Assembly (NCBI RefSeq): GCF_034190915.1
Contig: NW_026947502.1
Coordinates: 36,176,785-36,240,784 of the forward strand
Length of the DNA: 64,000 bases
Source: Cavia porcellus
Lineage: Eukaryota > Chordata > Mammalia > Rodentia > Caviidae
Reading direction: 5' to 3'
Part shown: one piece after another, positions 45,256 to 56,749 of the stretch
Position numbering within the stretch: the first letter of the stretch is position 1
Layout of the letters: every line of letters begins with the position of its first letter
Position numbers and translations under genes: made by a program
Notes under the pieces: generated by a model
Databases searched by the model: none
The model's input: only the letters and a program-made list of their open reading frames with translations
Told to the model about the DNA's origin: nothing

Positions 45256-45740
45256 CCTAGTTTTGAGATTAGCACTGCATAAAACCATTTTGGAGATTTT
45301 GTTAGTATCTCCTTAAACATGATAATGCCCTGGGGCCAAGCATTTCCATTCCCAGGCATTTATCCAGCATGCATCAAAGTGTACTAAAAGACATTTGCAA
45401 AAAAATGCACAGCAGAGTTTTATTCCAGTTTTAAATTAGAACCAGTCTAAACACCAATCAAAAGTGGACTGACAGATTATGTTATATCCAGACAATGAAA
45501 TATTACCAAAACTTTAAACACATCTACAGTAATGGTGATGAGCCTCAAATACTTCATGCTGATGAAAAGTTAAGCAACAAATAAGATTCCTTATATTATT
45601 CTTTCTCATAACCTCAAAAAATAATCTATAAGAGAAGTCGTGCTAGTGTTTACAAGAGGAACTATAAAGTAATAAGAAGCTTGATGAGGGCTTCTGGGGC
45701 CTAGAGACACTTTAATTCCTGTAACACCAACCCTACAGAT
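45256..45740 (+). mobile_element. old L1 ORF2 C-terminus and 3' UTR fragment
   Basis: Contains a degraded counterpart of the ORF2 end (PAIPLLGIFP-like around 45335-45365; KWTD-YVISRQ-NITKTL-like around 45465-45515) followed by AATACTTCATGCTGATG and AGTTAAGCAACAAATAAGATT, as in old L1 3' ends. Confidence 0.5.
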
Positions 45741-46637
45741 AAAGGAGTGTTCTCACGCCTGCCTTATAGTGAAACACAAAAGTGCTTCATCTAACTTGAG
45801 AGTCTGTTGGAGCTGTTCATTTTTAAAGATAAAACAGTGAGAAAACCTGGCTTGCAAGGTTTTAAGCAGAAATCCCTCAGGCTAGGACGCTTCCCAGTGC
45901 TGGTGCCAGGCTTTTGTCAAACCTGGTACCAAAATGCAACTTGGCATGTGAAAAGCTGCATCCAGGGGTCGGAAGTCTTATGTGATCAAGCTGAACTTTG
46001 TACTTGATCTTTAGCCTTTTAAAAAACTAAATACATTTGATGCTACTTAAGCCTAATTGTATTTTAAGAGTTTGGCAATTCAAATCCTTGCAGGTTCACT
46101 TTGTGGTGATTATTTGTCTAAGTTTATAGATTTTTCACTTTAATGAAAATGTTGAAGGAAACTGGCAGCCTGCAGTCCATTCCCTGAATTGTCTCCAGTT
46201 TCAAGTAGTTACCGTCATGGAATCAGGTAGAGGGTGGTTTACCATTCAAGACGTATGCAAGCGTGCATGCAAAAGTGTGTTCGTATGTCTTTGCTGCTTA
46301 GAAAAGCAGATCTCTGCTGTCTCTAGGATATTAATCCCCAAATTTGTAGTGAATATTTCTACATTTCCTGGCTTTTTCCAAACATTCTAATTCCATTAGG
46401 AATTTTATGTCTTCTGTGTCCATAAGTAAACTGTAAATTAGTAACATTTTCAGATTTTCATTAGTGTTTTGTTGCCCACAATGTAGCATATTTCCCAATC
46501 CACAGGAGTTATAAAATAATAAAAAAATTGTGTAGGCGTAGCTGAATAAGGCAGCTGTCTGGGCCTACTCAACAAATCATTAATTACTTCTGCACAACAG
46601 CATTAAGATGGAATTAATTTTAAGATGTGCCCTTTGC
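45741..46637. other. unclassified intergenic DNA
   Basis: No gene or certain repeat. Confidence 0.45.
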
Positions 46638-46725
46638 TATGGCTTGGAGATGGCTTGTATATTCCAAAACCATGTGTCAAAATTTAATCCTTGAACTGAA
46701 CCTTAAGAGAATGGAAACTGTTTAA
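46638..46725 (+). mobile_element. 5' fragment of a MaLR-type LTR
   Basis: TGCTATGGCTTGGAGATGGC with following AAAACCATGTGTCAAAATTT AATCCTTGA matches the 5' start of the MaLR LTR at 23835. The rest of the LTR is missing. Confidence 0.55.
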
Positions 46726-47150
46726 ATTAGAGTTTTCAAAGGAACAGAATCAGTAAAAATGTATACTTCTGGAAGAGAATTTATTAGGTAGCCTGACAGG
46801 ACCAGGAATGGGAGAGCTCACAGTGGCCATCTGCGGGGAAGAATCAGCACTGGCATCTGTGCTGGCCAGCTGCAGTATCCAGGAGCTGCTTGGCCCAGGA
46901 AGATGGAAAGCACAGAGCAAGAGTGAGCCAGGAAGCAAGTCCAGTCTGAGGCTGAAGGCCTGGAAGCTCACTGTGGTGCTGCCAGCACAGGTCTGCATTG
47001 CAAGGCTAAAGAAACTCGAGACTGATGTCCAGAAGCAATGACAAAAACTGGGCCCCTTCCAAAACAGGGGTGCTGCCCTTTCCTTCCCTTTTTTTTCTGT
47101 GCAGGGTATAAGCCTATTGTCTGGTGTAACCCATATGTAGGATTTAGAAA
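46726..47150. other. GC-richer repeat-like block of unknown family
   Basis: Begins TTAGAGTTTTCAAAGGAACA GAATCAG and runs to CCTTCCCTTTTTTTTCTGTG. The opening resembles the antisense 3' end of an interspersed repeat (TTAGGGTTCTC-GAGAAACAGAA type), but I cannot name it. Frames of 148 codons (minus) and 77 codons (plus) overlap here and look incidental. Confidence 0.35.
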
Positions 47151-49571
47151 TTTTTTTAATTTTCATTCGCACGTTTGCAATGTATAATAAATACATTTAT
47201 TGTACAGAGTTAGTGAGCATACTTAATACATTTTTTTGCCAACATAATTTATGTTTGTACCAAATAATTATCATAGTTACAGATTAACAACCAGACTTAC
47301 AGAGCTACAACCATATAAAATACATAAAATAATTATATTAAATCAAAGTATATTTTTAGATTCATTGCCCATGCTGGATTATAATGACAATTTGCTTCTC
47401 CTTTTTCTCATTGTCTATATTTTATTTTGTACTTATATATCGAGTTCCTCATATAAGAGAAATATTGAAGCTTGTCTGTCTGATCTATTGCACTTAACAT
47501 TACGGTCTCAAGGTGTACCCATTTTCCTATAAATGATTCGAGGTTATCCTTCTTTACAGGGGAGCAGTACTTCTTTGTGCATAAATACATTTTCTGTTTT
47601 CATTCATCTGTTGATGGACATAGAGGCTGTTTCCAAGAATTAGCTACCAGTATTATGAACCATGTTGCTGTAAGGAGCAATATGCATTATCACTGCCCGT
47701 GATGTCTTTCACTTTTATGGGAAGACATTAGGATTAAGAATAACTGGGTCAAATAGAATATGTAATTTTAATTTTTTGAGGAATCTTCTTACTATTTCCA
47801 TTTTGTTTGTACTAATTTATGCTCCTGACAATACTGAAGCACGGTGCCTCCTTTATCACCACGGTCTTTATGGCATTTATTATTATTTGATTTAGCTATT
47901 GGTGTGGCAAATTTATCCTTCTTTAAGGCTGAGTATTACTTTATATTATTAAGAAGAACACCTCTTTATTACCCATTCATCAGTTGACAGACATTAAGGC
48001 AATTTCCAAGATATATTTATTACAAACTGTGCTGCTATAAATTTGGATATGCATATATTGCTGTGGTATGATGTATTTAATTCTTTTGGGAAGATACCAA
48101 GAAAGGGAATGGCTGGATCAAATGGAACCTCTAGTTTTAGTTTTTTGCGGAATCTCCACAGTGGTTGCACCAATCTACACCCCTATCAATAGTGGAGAAT
48201 GGTTCCTTTTTCTGCACTGCCCTCCCAGCATTTGTTATTGGTTCTTGATAAAACTGTGCTTTCTGGAGATGAAATCTCAGCATTGCTTTAATTTGTATTT
48301 CACAAATGACAAGTGGTGTTGAACATTTTCCCATATATTTACTTGCTATTTCAACTCTTCCATCTTAATGTGCATATCTGTCTCTGATACTCATTTCTGG
48401 GTTGGGTCTTTAAATTTGGGGGCCTAATTTTTTTTTTAGTTCTTTTTATATTTGAGATATTAGTTCTTTATGTGAGGAACAGCTCAAATTTTTTCCCATC
48501 CTGTGGGTTGTTCTTCACTCTCTTGATGATTTGTTTTGCTGTGCAAACACTTCTTATTAAGATGAAATCACAGTTGTTGATTCTTTGCAATGTTTGCTGC
48601 GTGACTGGGGTACTGCTTATAAAGTCTTTGCCTATTTTTGTCTTCAAGAATTCCTCCTATTTTCTCTTCCAGCAGCTTTAATGTTTTTCTTTTAATATTT
48701 AGATCTTTGATCCATTTTGATTTTTATGTAGCTTATAATGATTGGTCTAGTTTCAGGCATGTAGAAAGTCAGTTTTTCCAGCACCATGTATTAAAGTGGC
48801 TATCTTTCTTCCAGTAAAAATGTTTGGCACCTTTGCTGAAGATAAGGTGGCTGAGTGTGTCTGGAGTTGTTTCTGCAACTTCTAATCTGTTACACTGACC
48901 CTTAGTCCTATTTTTTCCCTTTACCATACTGTTTTTATCACAGTAGCTTTGTAGTATGATTTAAAGTCAGTGGCTATGATATCTCTTGCCCTGTATTTGA
49001 TGCCTAAAATGGTTTGTACTATCCTATATCTCTCCTGTTTGCAAACAAATTTAGGATTGTTTTCTCTAATTCTGTGAGGTATGCTATGAGGTATTTTGGC
49101 TGGGATTGCATAAAATTTTTGGGACTAAGGCAATTCTCACTATGTTGGTTCTTCCTATCCAAAGATAAGGAGCATTTTCACATTTTTAATGTCCTCTTTG
49201 ATGTCTTTTATCAAAGTATACTTTTCAATGTAAAGCTCTTTTAATTCCTTTCTTAGACTGATTTGTAAGTATTTTACATTTTTGTTATGAAAGGTGTAGT
49301 TTCCCTATTTCTCAGTAAATTTGTTATTTATGTATATAAATACTAATTATTTTCATGTGTTGACTTTACTATGTGTCTAAATTTGGTTACTAAATGTAGA
49401 AGTCTTTTTTATGCCATTATTAGGGTCTTCTGTATAGAGTATCATGTCATCTGCAAATAATGATAACTTAACTTCTTCCTTTCTTATTTATATTCCTTTC
49501 ATTACTTTCTCATGTTTAATTGTTCTGGTTAATGTTTTCAGAATTACATTCAATAGGAGTGGTGATAGTGG

Positions 49572-49981
49572 ACACCTGTTAAGGTTTGCATCTAGACATC
49601 CCCCCAAAGCTTTATGTATTTATAGGGTTTTTTTGGATGTGGCTGAATCTCAACTATGTGTTTGATTTGTACTTCAATGCTGGGATTAATGGTGCTAGGA
49701 TTAATATGAGGGTGATTGCTGATGGGACTGGCATCTCCATAATCCCAGTAGACTGGGTATAATATAAGGAAAAGATGCAGACTTTTCTCTCTTTTTGTTT
49801 TTTTTTCCTGTCTTCTGCTACTATGAATTGTTGGTCCTCTGACATGTGCTACCCTGGCGTGGAGTCTGCAAATTATAGACTGGAACCTATGCAATATGTG
49901 AGCTTCATAGACCTCACCTTCTTTAACTGTGGATGTCAGGTATTTTGCCTCAGCAATGAGAAAAGTAACTAAGACAGCACC
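49572..49981 (+). mobile_element. MaLR-type solo LTR
   Basis: 400 bp (49577-49976) from TGTTAAGGTTTGCATCTAG to GAGAAAAGTAACTAAGACA, the characteristic MaLR 3' end. Flanks ACACC (49572-49576) and GCACC (49977-49981) are the 5-bp duplication with one change. L1 sequence resumes exactly after it, so it postdates the antisense L1. Confidence 0.85.
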
Positions 49982-50403
49982 CTTGTCTTATTCCTGATTT
50001 TAGACTGAAGCTTTCAGTTTTTGACCATTTGGTATGATGTTGGCTGTTGATTCATCCTAGATGACTTTATCAGACTGAGACTCAGACCATCTATTCCAAT
50101 ATTCAGTATGTTTTTTTTAATCATGAATGAGTGTTGAACTTTGTCAAATGCTTCTTCTGCATCAATTGAAATGATCACATAGCTTTTGTCCTTGGCTCTG
50201 TTGATATAGTATTTTATATTTATTGATGTGTGTGTGTTGAACCATCCCTGCATCCCTAGGATGGACCCTACTCATTGGTGGTGTACAATCTTCTTATTTG
50301 CTGCATTCTTTTTGGCAGTATCTTACTGTGAATTTTTGCATCTATGTTCATTAAGGAAATTACAATATAGTTCTCTTTTTGGTTGGATCCTTCTCTGATT
50401 TTG

Positions 50404-51121
50404 GTATTGTTATAGAAAATATCAAACCAAATAGAAGACTCTGTCCTGAGGAGTCAAAATACAACTGTTGGGGCTGGGGATTTAGCTCAGCGGCATAAGC
50501 GCCTGCCTTGCAAGCAGGCGGTCATGAGTTTGATCCCCGGTACTGATAAAAAAGAAGAAGAAAAAAAAATACAATTGTTTATCAATCGTAATACCAGCAG
50601 ACTGGGGGACAATTAACAATGTCCAAAGCACCAGAACTGAGGCAGTTTGGGATTTAGTTTAAGTACAGTTTGTAAGCAGAAAGTACAAGATAGATAAAAG
50701 GTTATTACATGATTGGTTTTGTACATCATTGGGCATTTTAAACAGATTTACTTGAAAGGAATTGTTTATCATAATACAGGAACATCCTGGGGAAAGGGAA
50801 GAGGTTCAAGCAGAGTTAAAAAGTATCTTTGATGGGGTTACTTCATTCCAACCAAATTCTCCAAAGTCAGAATCATGAGAAATGTAAACTGAGAATAGTC
50901 AAATTGACCCAGTGCATTATCAGAAGAAAAGCAGCTGGACCCAGATAGTCAAGGCTGACTGAATTCAGCAGGGTGTTTACATGACAGGCAGCAGGAGCAC
51001 AGGGAGAGTCTACAATTTGGTTTTAACTTGCTATAACTTTTCTATAAGGTTGTTATTCTGTAACTGTGCCATTACTAACCATATAATTGTGCCTTTATAC
51101 TATAATTATGCCCAACAGTAT
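50404..51121. mobile_element. LTR-like insertion in the antisense L1 (contains a SINE)
   Basis: The L1 phrase GATTTTGGTAT is broken at 50408 by TGTTATAGAAAATATC... and resumes after ...ATTATGCCCAACA at 51117, with GTAT on both sides (50404-50407 and 51118-51121). TG..CA ends and a 4-bp duplication fit an LTR of the ERV1 type. About 600 bp remain once the SINE is removed. I do not recognise the family, and the orientation is unclear. Confidence 0.55.
50456..50579 (+). mobile_element. ID-like tRNA-Ala-derived SINE with target duplication
   Basis: Near-consensus body at 50470-50545: GGGCTGGGGATTTAGCTCAG, CGGCATAAGCGCCTGCC, TTGCAAGCAGG, GTTTGATCCCCGGTACTG. The 14-bp flanks AAAATACAACTGTT (50456-50469) and AAAATACAATTGTT (50566-50579) differ at one base. 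It is nested in an LTR-like element, which is nested in L1. Confidence 0.93.
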
Positions 51122-51440
51122 TAGGATTATGCTTGCTCCCATGAATGAATTTGAGAGTATAACTTCTCTTAAAATTCCATTAAAGAGTTTGAGGAATAAT
51201 GGCATTAAATTTTCTCTATGTTCCTTGTAGCATTCAGCAGTGATTCAATCAGGATCTTGGCTTTTCTTTATTGGTAGGTTTTTAATTGCATCTTCAATAT
51301 CATTAATTGATATTGGTTTATTTAGAATTTTTATATATTCTTGATTCAGCTTTGGTAATTCATATGTACCTAGGAATATCTCCATTTTTCTGTTTTTCCA
51401 TCTTTTTAAATTAAAAGTTCTCAAAGTAGATATTGATGAT

Positions 51441-51764
51441 CACCCTGAGCCTGGTAGGACCTCGCCCATCCACAGCAGAGAAGGTCTCTTCTGGCCTAAT
51501 TGGGCCCCGCCCAGCAACCCCCAAGTGGCCCAGAGCCACCTGTGCTCTGCCTCAGAAGTGGAAAGTGCAACCTTCTCATTCCATCCCACAGTGGAGCATC
51601 AGAACATAGAGTAGATATAATCTTCTCCTTCAGATGGCCTTTGGGCTTGACTTGTTATTTTTACTGGTTTGACTTTCCATATTAGGTTATTTGAGTTTGT
51701 TCTATTTTCCTGATATGAGAATTCATCACTAAAAACTTTCCACATAAGCTTGCTTTCTTAACAT
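51441..51764. repeat. permuted duplicate of neighbouring sequence inside the antisense L1
   Basis: Two blocks. 51441-51607 is a near copy (four differences seen in 167 bp) of the L1 promoter monomer at 52358-52524. 51616-51764 is a near copy (one difference seen in 149 bp) of antisense ORF2 at 51955-52103. In the source locus the ORF2 block precedes the monomer; here it follows it. AGTAGATAT occurs just before the monomer (51426) and just after it (51610). Confidence 0.8.
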
Positions 51765-52323
51765 TGGATTTGTCCAGGATCCATGTGATTTCACCTTTTT
51801 TTATTCCTAACTGCATGAGTTTGAACCTTTCTGTTTTTTGATGAGGTTGGCTAAACGTATATCAATTTTATTTAAGCTTTCAAAGAACCAATTCTTTGAT
51901 TCATTCATTTTTTGTATTCTTAGCCCCTATTCTATTAATTTCTTTTCTTATCTTTATAATCTTCTCCTTCAGATGGCCTTTGGGCTTGACTTGTTATTTT
52001 TACTGGTTTGACTTTCCATATTAGGTTATTTGAGTTTGTTCTATTTTCCTGATATGAGAATTCATCACTAAAAACTTTCCACATAAGCTTGCTTCCTTAA
52101 CATCCATGAATTCCAGTACATTTTATTGGCATTATCATTTAATTGTAGATACTGTTTAATTTCTTCAATTTCATCTGTGACTCACTGGTTGCTTAGGAGG
52201 GTGATATTTAATTTCTATGTGTTTATACAGTTTTTGTGGTTTCTTTCATCATTGATTTCCAACTTCATTGCACTATGATATGATAATATTCACAAGATAA
52301 TTTCAATTCTTTTGCATTTACTT

Positions 52324-52339
52324 AAGTATATTCACAGAG
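52324..52339. repeat. left target duplication of the sense L1
   Basis: AAGTATATTCACAGAG. It is matched at 55809-55822 by AAGTATTCACAGAG, which lacks an AT pair. Confidence 0.8.
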
Positions 52340-53023
52340 GGTGCACCTTGTGCATGTCACCCTGAGCCTGGTAGGACCTCGCCCATCCACGGCAGAGAAG
52401 GTCCCTTCTGGCCTAATTGGGCCCCGCCCAGCAACCCCCAAGTGGCCCAGAGCCACCTGTGCTCTGCCTCAGGAGCGGAAAGTGCAACCTTCTCATTCCA
52501 TCCCACAGTGGAGCATCAGAACATCACTCAGAGCCTGGTAGGGCTCCACCCAGAGTCCACCATCACCAGAGGATTCCCAGGAAGGAACCTCCTGGCCTAG
52601 CTGGGCCCTGCCCAGTGATCCTCGAGTAGCCCAGAGCTGTCTGCAGTCCATCTCACCAGCCAAAAGTGCATGCTTGAAGTTCCATTCCACAATGCAGCTT
52701 CAGAACATCACTCTGAGCCTGGTAGGTCCCCACCCAGTGTCTGTCATCACCAGAGGACCCCTGGGAAGGTCTCACCTGACCTAGTTGGGCCGTGCCCAAT
52801 GGCACTCAAGGCCAGGAGCTGCCTGCACTCTGCATTGCAAGCCAAAAGTGTGTTCAGTGATCTCCACCCAGCCTTATAGCCGCTGCACATTGCTCAGAGC
52901 CTGGTAGCTGGGAGTCAACAATCTACACTCAACTGGGGAAACTCCCTGCAGCAAGGATAGATATTCTCCACCCAAGAAACAATTGACACCTTGCTTTCAG
53001 CTTCCCTAAGGTAATACAGGAAA
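52340..53023 (+). promoter_or_regulatory. L1 5' UTR array of 167-184-bp monomers
   Basis: GAGCCTGGTAG recurs at the head of units starting 52358, 52525, 52709 and 52891, giving units of 167, 184 and 182 bp and a partial fourth that merges into the unique leader before ORF1. A GGGCC(C/G)(C/T)GCCCA segment and a GGCC(T)AG/TTGGG segment recur in each. This is the tandem monomer promoter layout known from mouse and rat L1, but it is unrelated by eye to the 336-bp units at 24376. Confidence 0.88.
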
Positions 53024-54010
53024 ATGACAAAATGAGAGAGCAGAATGCAATCTGAAACCTCCACCCCATCCCAAGCAAGCCAAGGAGACATAGACATAGA
53101 AGAAAATAAAAGCCATATGCCTGAAACTCCTGAAATGATAGCAATTGAAGTAAACAAACAACTCCAGGAAGCTATTAAAAAACTCAGATCAGAAATGATC
53201 TCCCAGGTAAAAGAAGAAATGATAAATGCAATAAAAGAAATTCTGAACACATCTAAAGAAGACACAGCCAAAAAGATAGAGGAACACTGCAAAAGGATAG
53301 AAACCTTGAATAAATAATATAAGAAACAAACAGAATGGATGGAACAGATTCAGATATCCAGGAAACAAAAAGGTCCTTCGAAAGTTGGCAAAACCACCTC
53401 AGTGAAAGTGGAGATAGACTTTCAAACCTCAAAGACAAGATTGCAGCTAGTGAACAGGAAAGGAAAGAATCAGAAAAATAACAATTTAGCAGCTTCAAGA
53501 CAATACAAAGAAAAACAACATAATATTAATAGGTATAAATGAAATGGTGACAACACAAATGATATCAAAAGACTATTTATAGATGTAACAGCTGAAAATA
53601 TCCCAAACATGAGAATGGAAACTGACATACAGATAAGTGAAGCATATAGAAACCCAAATAGCCATAACCAAAATAAAATTACAGCCAGACATATGATAAT
53701 CAACATCCCAGAAATTCAACATAAGAACAGAATATTAAAAGCTGCTAGAGAGAAGAGACAGAACACCTATAAAGGAAATCCTATCAGAAAAACAGCAGAC
53801 TTCTCAACACAAACAATGAAGTCAAGAAGAGCATGGATTGAAGTATTTTAGATTCTAAAACAACAACAACAACAACAAAAATCTTCCAACCCAGATTGAT
53901 GTACTCTGCAAAACTATCCTTCAAAATGGATGGAGAAATAAGATACTTCTATGACAAAGAACAGCTGAAGAACTTCATAACCAACAAACCAACCCTGCAA
54001 AGAATACTGA
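53024..54010 (+). pseudogene. L1 ORF1 pseudogene
   Basis: The expected start ATG at 53024 is followed at once by a stop (codon 4, TGA). The frame then runs from 53045 to a TAA near 53316 (coiled-coil part, EVNKQLQEAIKKLRSEMIS). Later parts lie in other frames: the RRM region and RNPNSHNQNKITARHMIINI to IRKTADFSTQTMKSRRAWIE (53609-53851), and the C-terminal YFYDKEQLKNF-like segment near 53940. Several stops and indels. Confidence 0.85.
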
Positions 54011-54099
54011 AAGACATTCTAAATAGGCATATGAAAAAGCCACTAAGCAAGGCAAACAATTAAACAGAAGGGAAAGGTAAAGCATCAACAGCAGAAAGA

Positions 54100-55808
54100 T
54101 AAAATGACAAAAAAATAAACCACTATATATATATATCAGTTAAAACATTAATATAAGTGGCCTCAATTCACCAGTTAAAAGAAACAGACTGGCAGAATAG
54201 ATCAAGAAACAACATCCAACCATAGCTGTGTGCAAAAAACCTATCTAACTCAAAAAGAAAACAGTATTTCATACAGCAGGAACCCAATAAAAAACAGGGG
54301 TAGCTATTCTGTTTACAGACAATGTGAACTTCAAACCAAAGATGATCAAAAGAGAAAAAAAAAAGGTCACTACATACTAGTTAGGGGAAAATGTCAAGAG
54401 GAAGGCATAACAAACTTAAATATCTATACACCAAATTTGGGAGCATACAGCTATACAAAACAAATGTTAAAAGAAATGGGAAATCAAATAAACAATAACA
54501 CAGTCATAATGGAAGACCTTAACACCCTGTCGACACAAAGAGACAGATCAACTAGACAGAAAATCAGCAAAGAAATAACAAAACAGAATTGTACCTGTGA
54601 ACAAATGGACTTAGTGGACGTGTACAGAGTGTTCCACCCAACAACAGCAGAATATACATTCTCAGCAGAACATGGGACATTCTCTAAAACAGACCATATA
54701 CTAGCCCACAGAACATGCATGTTATCAGATCATAGCACCTGAAACTAGAAATTAATGACAAAAGAAACCGCAAAAACTCTACAAACACATGGAAATTAAA
54801 TAATATATTCCTGAGCAATCAGTGGGTCACAGAGGAAATTAAAGAAGAAATTAAACAATGTATGTTAGCCAAAGAAAATACAAATACAACTTACTGGAAC
54901 CTGTGGGATGCAATGAAATCAGTCCTCAGAGGAAAATTTATTGTAGTGAATTCCCACATCAGGAAAATAAAACAAACATAAACAACCTGATGGGTACATC
55001 TCAAACATCTAGAAAAAGAAGAGCTAGTCAAGCCCAAAGCTAACAAAAAGGGAGGAAATTATAAAGATCAGAGCAGAAATCAATGCAATAGACTAAGAAA
55101 ATAATACAAAGAATCAATGGCTCAAAGAGTTGGTTCTTTGAAAGAATAAATAAAATTGCTAAGCCCCTAGCCAACCCTATTTTTAAAAAAAAAGGAAAGA
55201 AAAAACTCAAATTCATGCAATTAAGAATAAAAAGGATGAAATCACTATAGACCCTATGGAAATGCAGAAGATCATCAGTACCTACCTCAAAAACCTATAC
55301 TCTCATAAGTTTGATAACACAGAAGAAATGGACAAATTCCTAAAAACATATGAAGTACCAAAGCTAGGTCAAGAACATGTAAAACTGCTGAATAACCCAA
55401 TTTCAATTAATAAAATTGAAAATGTAATTAAAATCTTACCAAAAAACAAAAGCCCAGGTCCTGATGGATTCATTGTGGATATCTACAAGAAATTCAAGGA
55501 AGACTTAATGCTGACACTCCTTAAACTCGTCAATGAAATTGAAAGGGAAGCAATTCTCCCTAACTCATTTTCTGGAAGCAAGTATTACTCTAATACCAAA
55601 ACCAGAGAAAGACGCAGCCAAAAAAGAGAATTATAGGTCAATCTCCCTAATGAACTTAGATGCAAAAATTCTCAATAAAATACTGGCATATAGAATGCAA
55701 GAAATCATCAATTATACACCACAACACAGTGGGATTCATCCTAGGAATGCAGGAGTGATTCAACATATGCAAATGAACAAATGTAATCCACCACATCAAC
55801 AGAGCCCA
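54100..55808 (+). pseudogene. L1 ORF2 pseudogene, truncated in the reverse transcriptase
   Basis: The endonuclease part is recognisable (GHYILVRGKCQEEGITNLNI, RDRSTRQKISKEIT, HPTTAEYTF, HRTCMLSDHS). The position equal to G144 reads E (MEDLNTLS) while the catalytic Asp remains. The region up to the thumb-proximal NKSPGPDGFIVDIYKKF and [20 protein letters not shown] follows, then the sequence stops at the [20 protein letters not shown] point (complete-L1 position about 27975). FADD is absent. Confidence 0.85.
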
Positions 55809-55822
55809 AAGTATTCACAGAG
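55809..55822. repeat. right target duplication of the sense L1
   Basis: AAGTATTCACAGAG. Antisense L1 sequence resumes directly after it (CCAGTATGTAGTCTATTTTG). Confidence 0.8.
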
Positions 55823-56109
55823 CCAGTATGTAGTCTATTTTGGAGACCATTCCATGAATATCTGAGAAGAATGCATATTCTAATGTCATGGAGTGGAACA
55901 CTCTGTGGACATCTGCAATGTCCATTTGTACACAGATTTGGTCAGTTTTGGTATTTCTTTGTATAGTTTTTCTGTCTATTTGTGACAATGGGGTATTAAG
56001 ATCTCCCATTACAACTGTGTTAATGCTTAGTTGACCTTTTATGTTTATTAATATTTGTTTTATATAGTTGTGTGCTGGTATTTAGTGATATATAGTTATG
56101 ACTGTTAGC

Positions 56110-56485
56110 TCGTCTGTTACGATTGATACACTGTGTCAACTTGAGCAGTTTAGAGGTTTAACTGAGAGACTTGGCAGAATGCTTTCTTTGTAAATATCGT
56201 CATCCTGTGTAAAGGAGGGCAAGGAGATTCTGAAGAAGAAGGGTGGCCTGTCTACACTATAAGGCAGGAAAATAAGCTTATTTTTCTCCCTTTTGTTCTG
56301 GCTGTCCTTTTCACTCTGGCTGCTTCCTTAAAATGTTGCCCCAGTGCCATGCCACCCTGCCCTGGAGCCATCTGATTATGGACTGAAACCTCCACAACTG
56401 TGAGCTAAATAAACCTTTCTCTCCTTCTTTTTGGGTGTTGAGTGTTTTGTCCTAGAAATGAGAGAAAAGTAACTAAGATATCTTC
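56110..56485 (+). mobile_element. MaLR-type solo LTR
   Basis: 366 bp (56115-56480) from TGTTACGATTGATACACTG to GAGAAAAGTAACTAAGATA, with the MaLR-like 3' segment ACAACTGTGAGCTAAATAAA. Flanks TCGTC (56110-56114) and TCTTC (56481-56485) are a 5-bp duplication with one change. It interrupts the antisense L1 endonuclease. Confidence 0.78.
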
Positions 56486-56749
56486 CTCTTGGATCTTTCC
56501 TCTTGGAAAGAGTATATAGTGACTTTCTTTGTCTGTTTTGATCAGTCTTGGCTGGATGTTCACTTTGTTTGCCAAAAGAATAGTTACCCCTGCTTTTTTC
56601 TGGGTTTCTGTCACATGAAGTATTGTTTCCCATCCTTTAACTTATATTCTATGAATTTCTTTTTGACTGAAATATATTTCTGATAAGCATCATATAGTTA
56701 GGTTTTATTTCTTGAACCACTCTGCTAGTCTGTTGTTTTTTATTTTCGT

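Larger units (their letters stand above)
47151..52339 (-). mobile_element. antisense L1, 3' half (3' UTR and most of ORF2)
   Basis: Reading on the minus strand, a T-rich start at 47151 is the A tail, followed by the 3' UTR, ORF2 C-terminus (about 47540-48340), then reverse transcriptase (the FADD-containing stretch at about 49440-49500 and the INAIDAEEAFDKVQHSF-like block at 50120-50200), down to the region between endonuclease and reverse transcriptase (51840-52330). Frames carry stops and indels. It continues at 55823 after a sense L1 insertion. LTRs, a SINE and a permuted duplication interrupt it. Confidence 0.85.
52340..55808 (+). mobile_element. 3'-truncated L1 with monomeric 5' UTR
   Basis: Sense L1 with promoter monomers, ORF1 and the first part of ORF2, ending at GAGCCC within the reverse transcriptase region with no 3' UTR and no A tail. 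It splits the antisense L1 (47151-52339 / 55823-59985) and is flanked by a 14-16-bp duplication. Compared with the complete L1 at 24376, it has a different 5' UTR and much more coding damage. Confidence 0.85.

Noticed and set aside
46750..47196. 148-codon minus-strand open frame
   Set aside because: It overlaps an interspersed-repeat-like block and runs into the L1 tail; no domain or promoter context.
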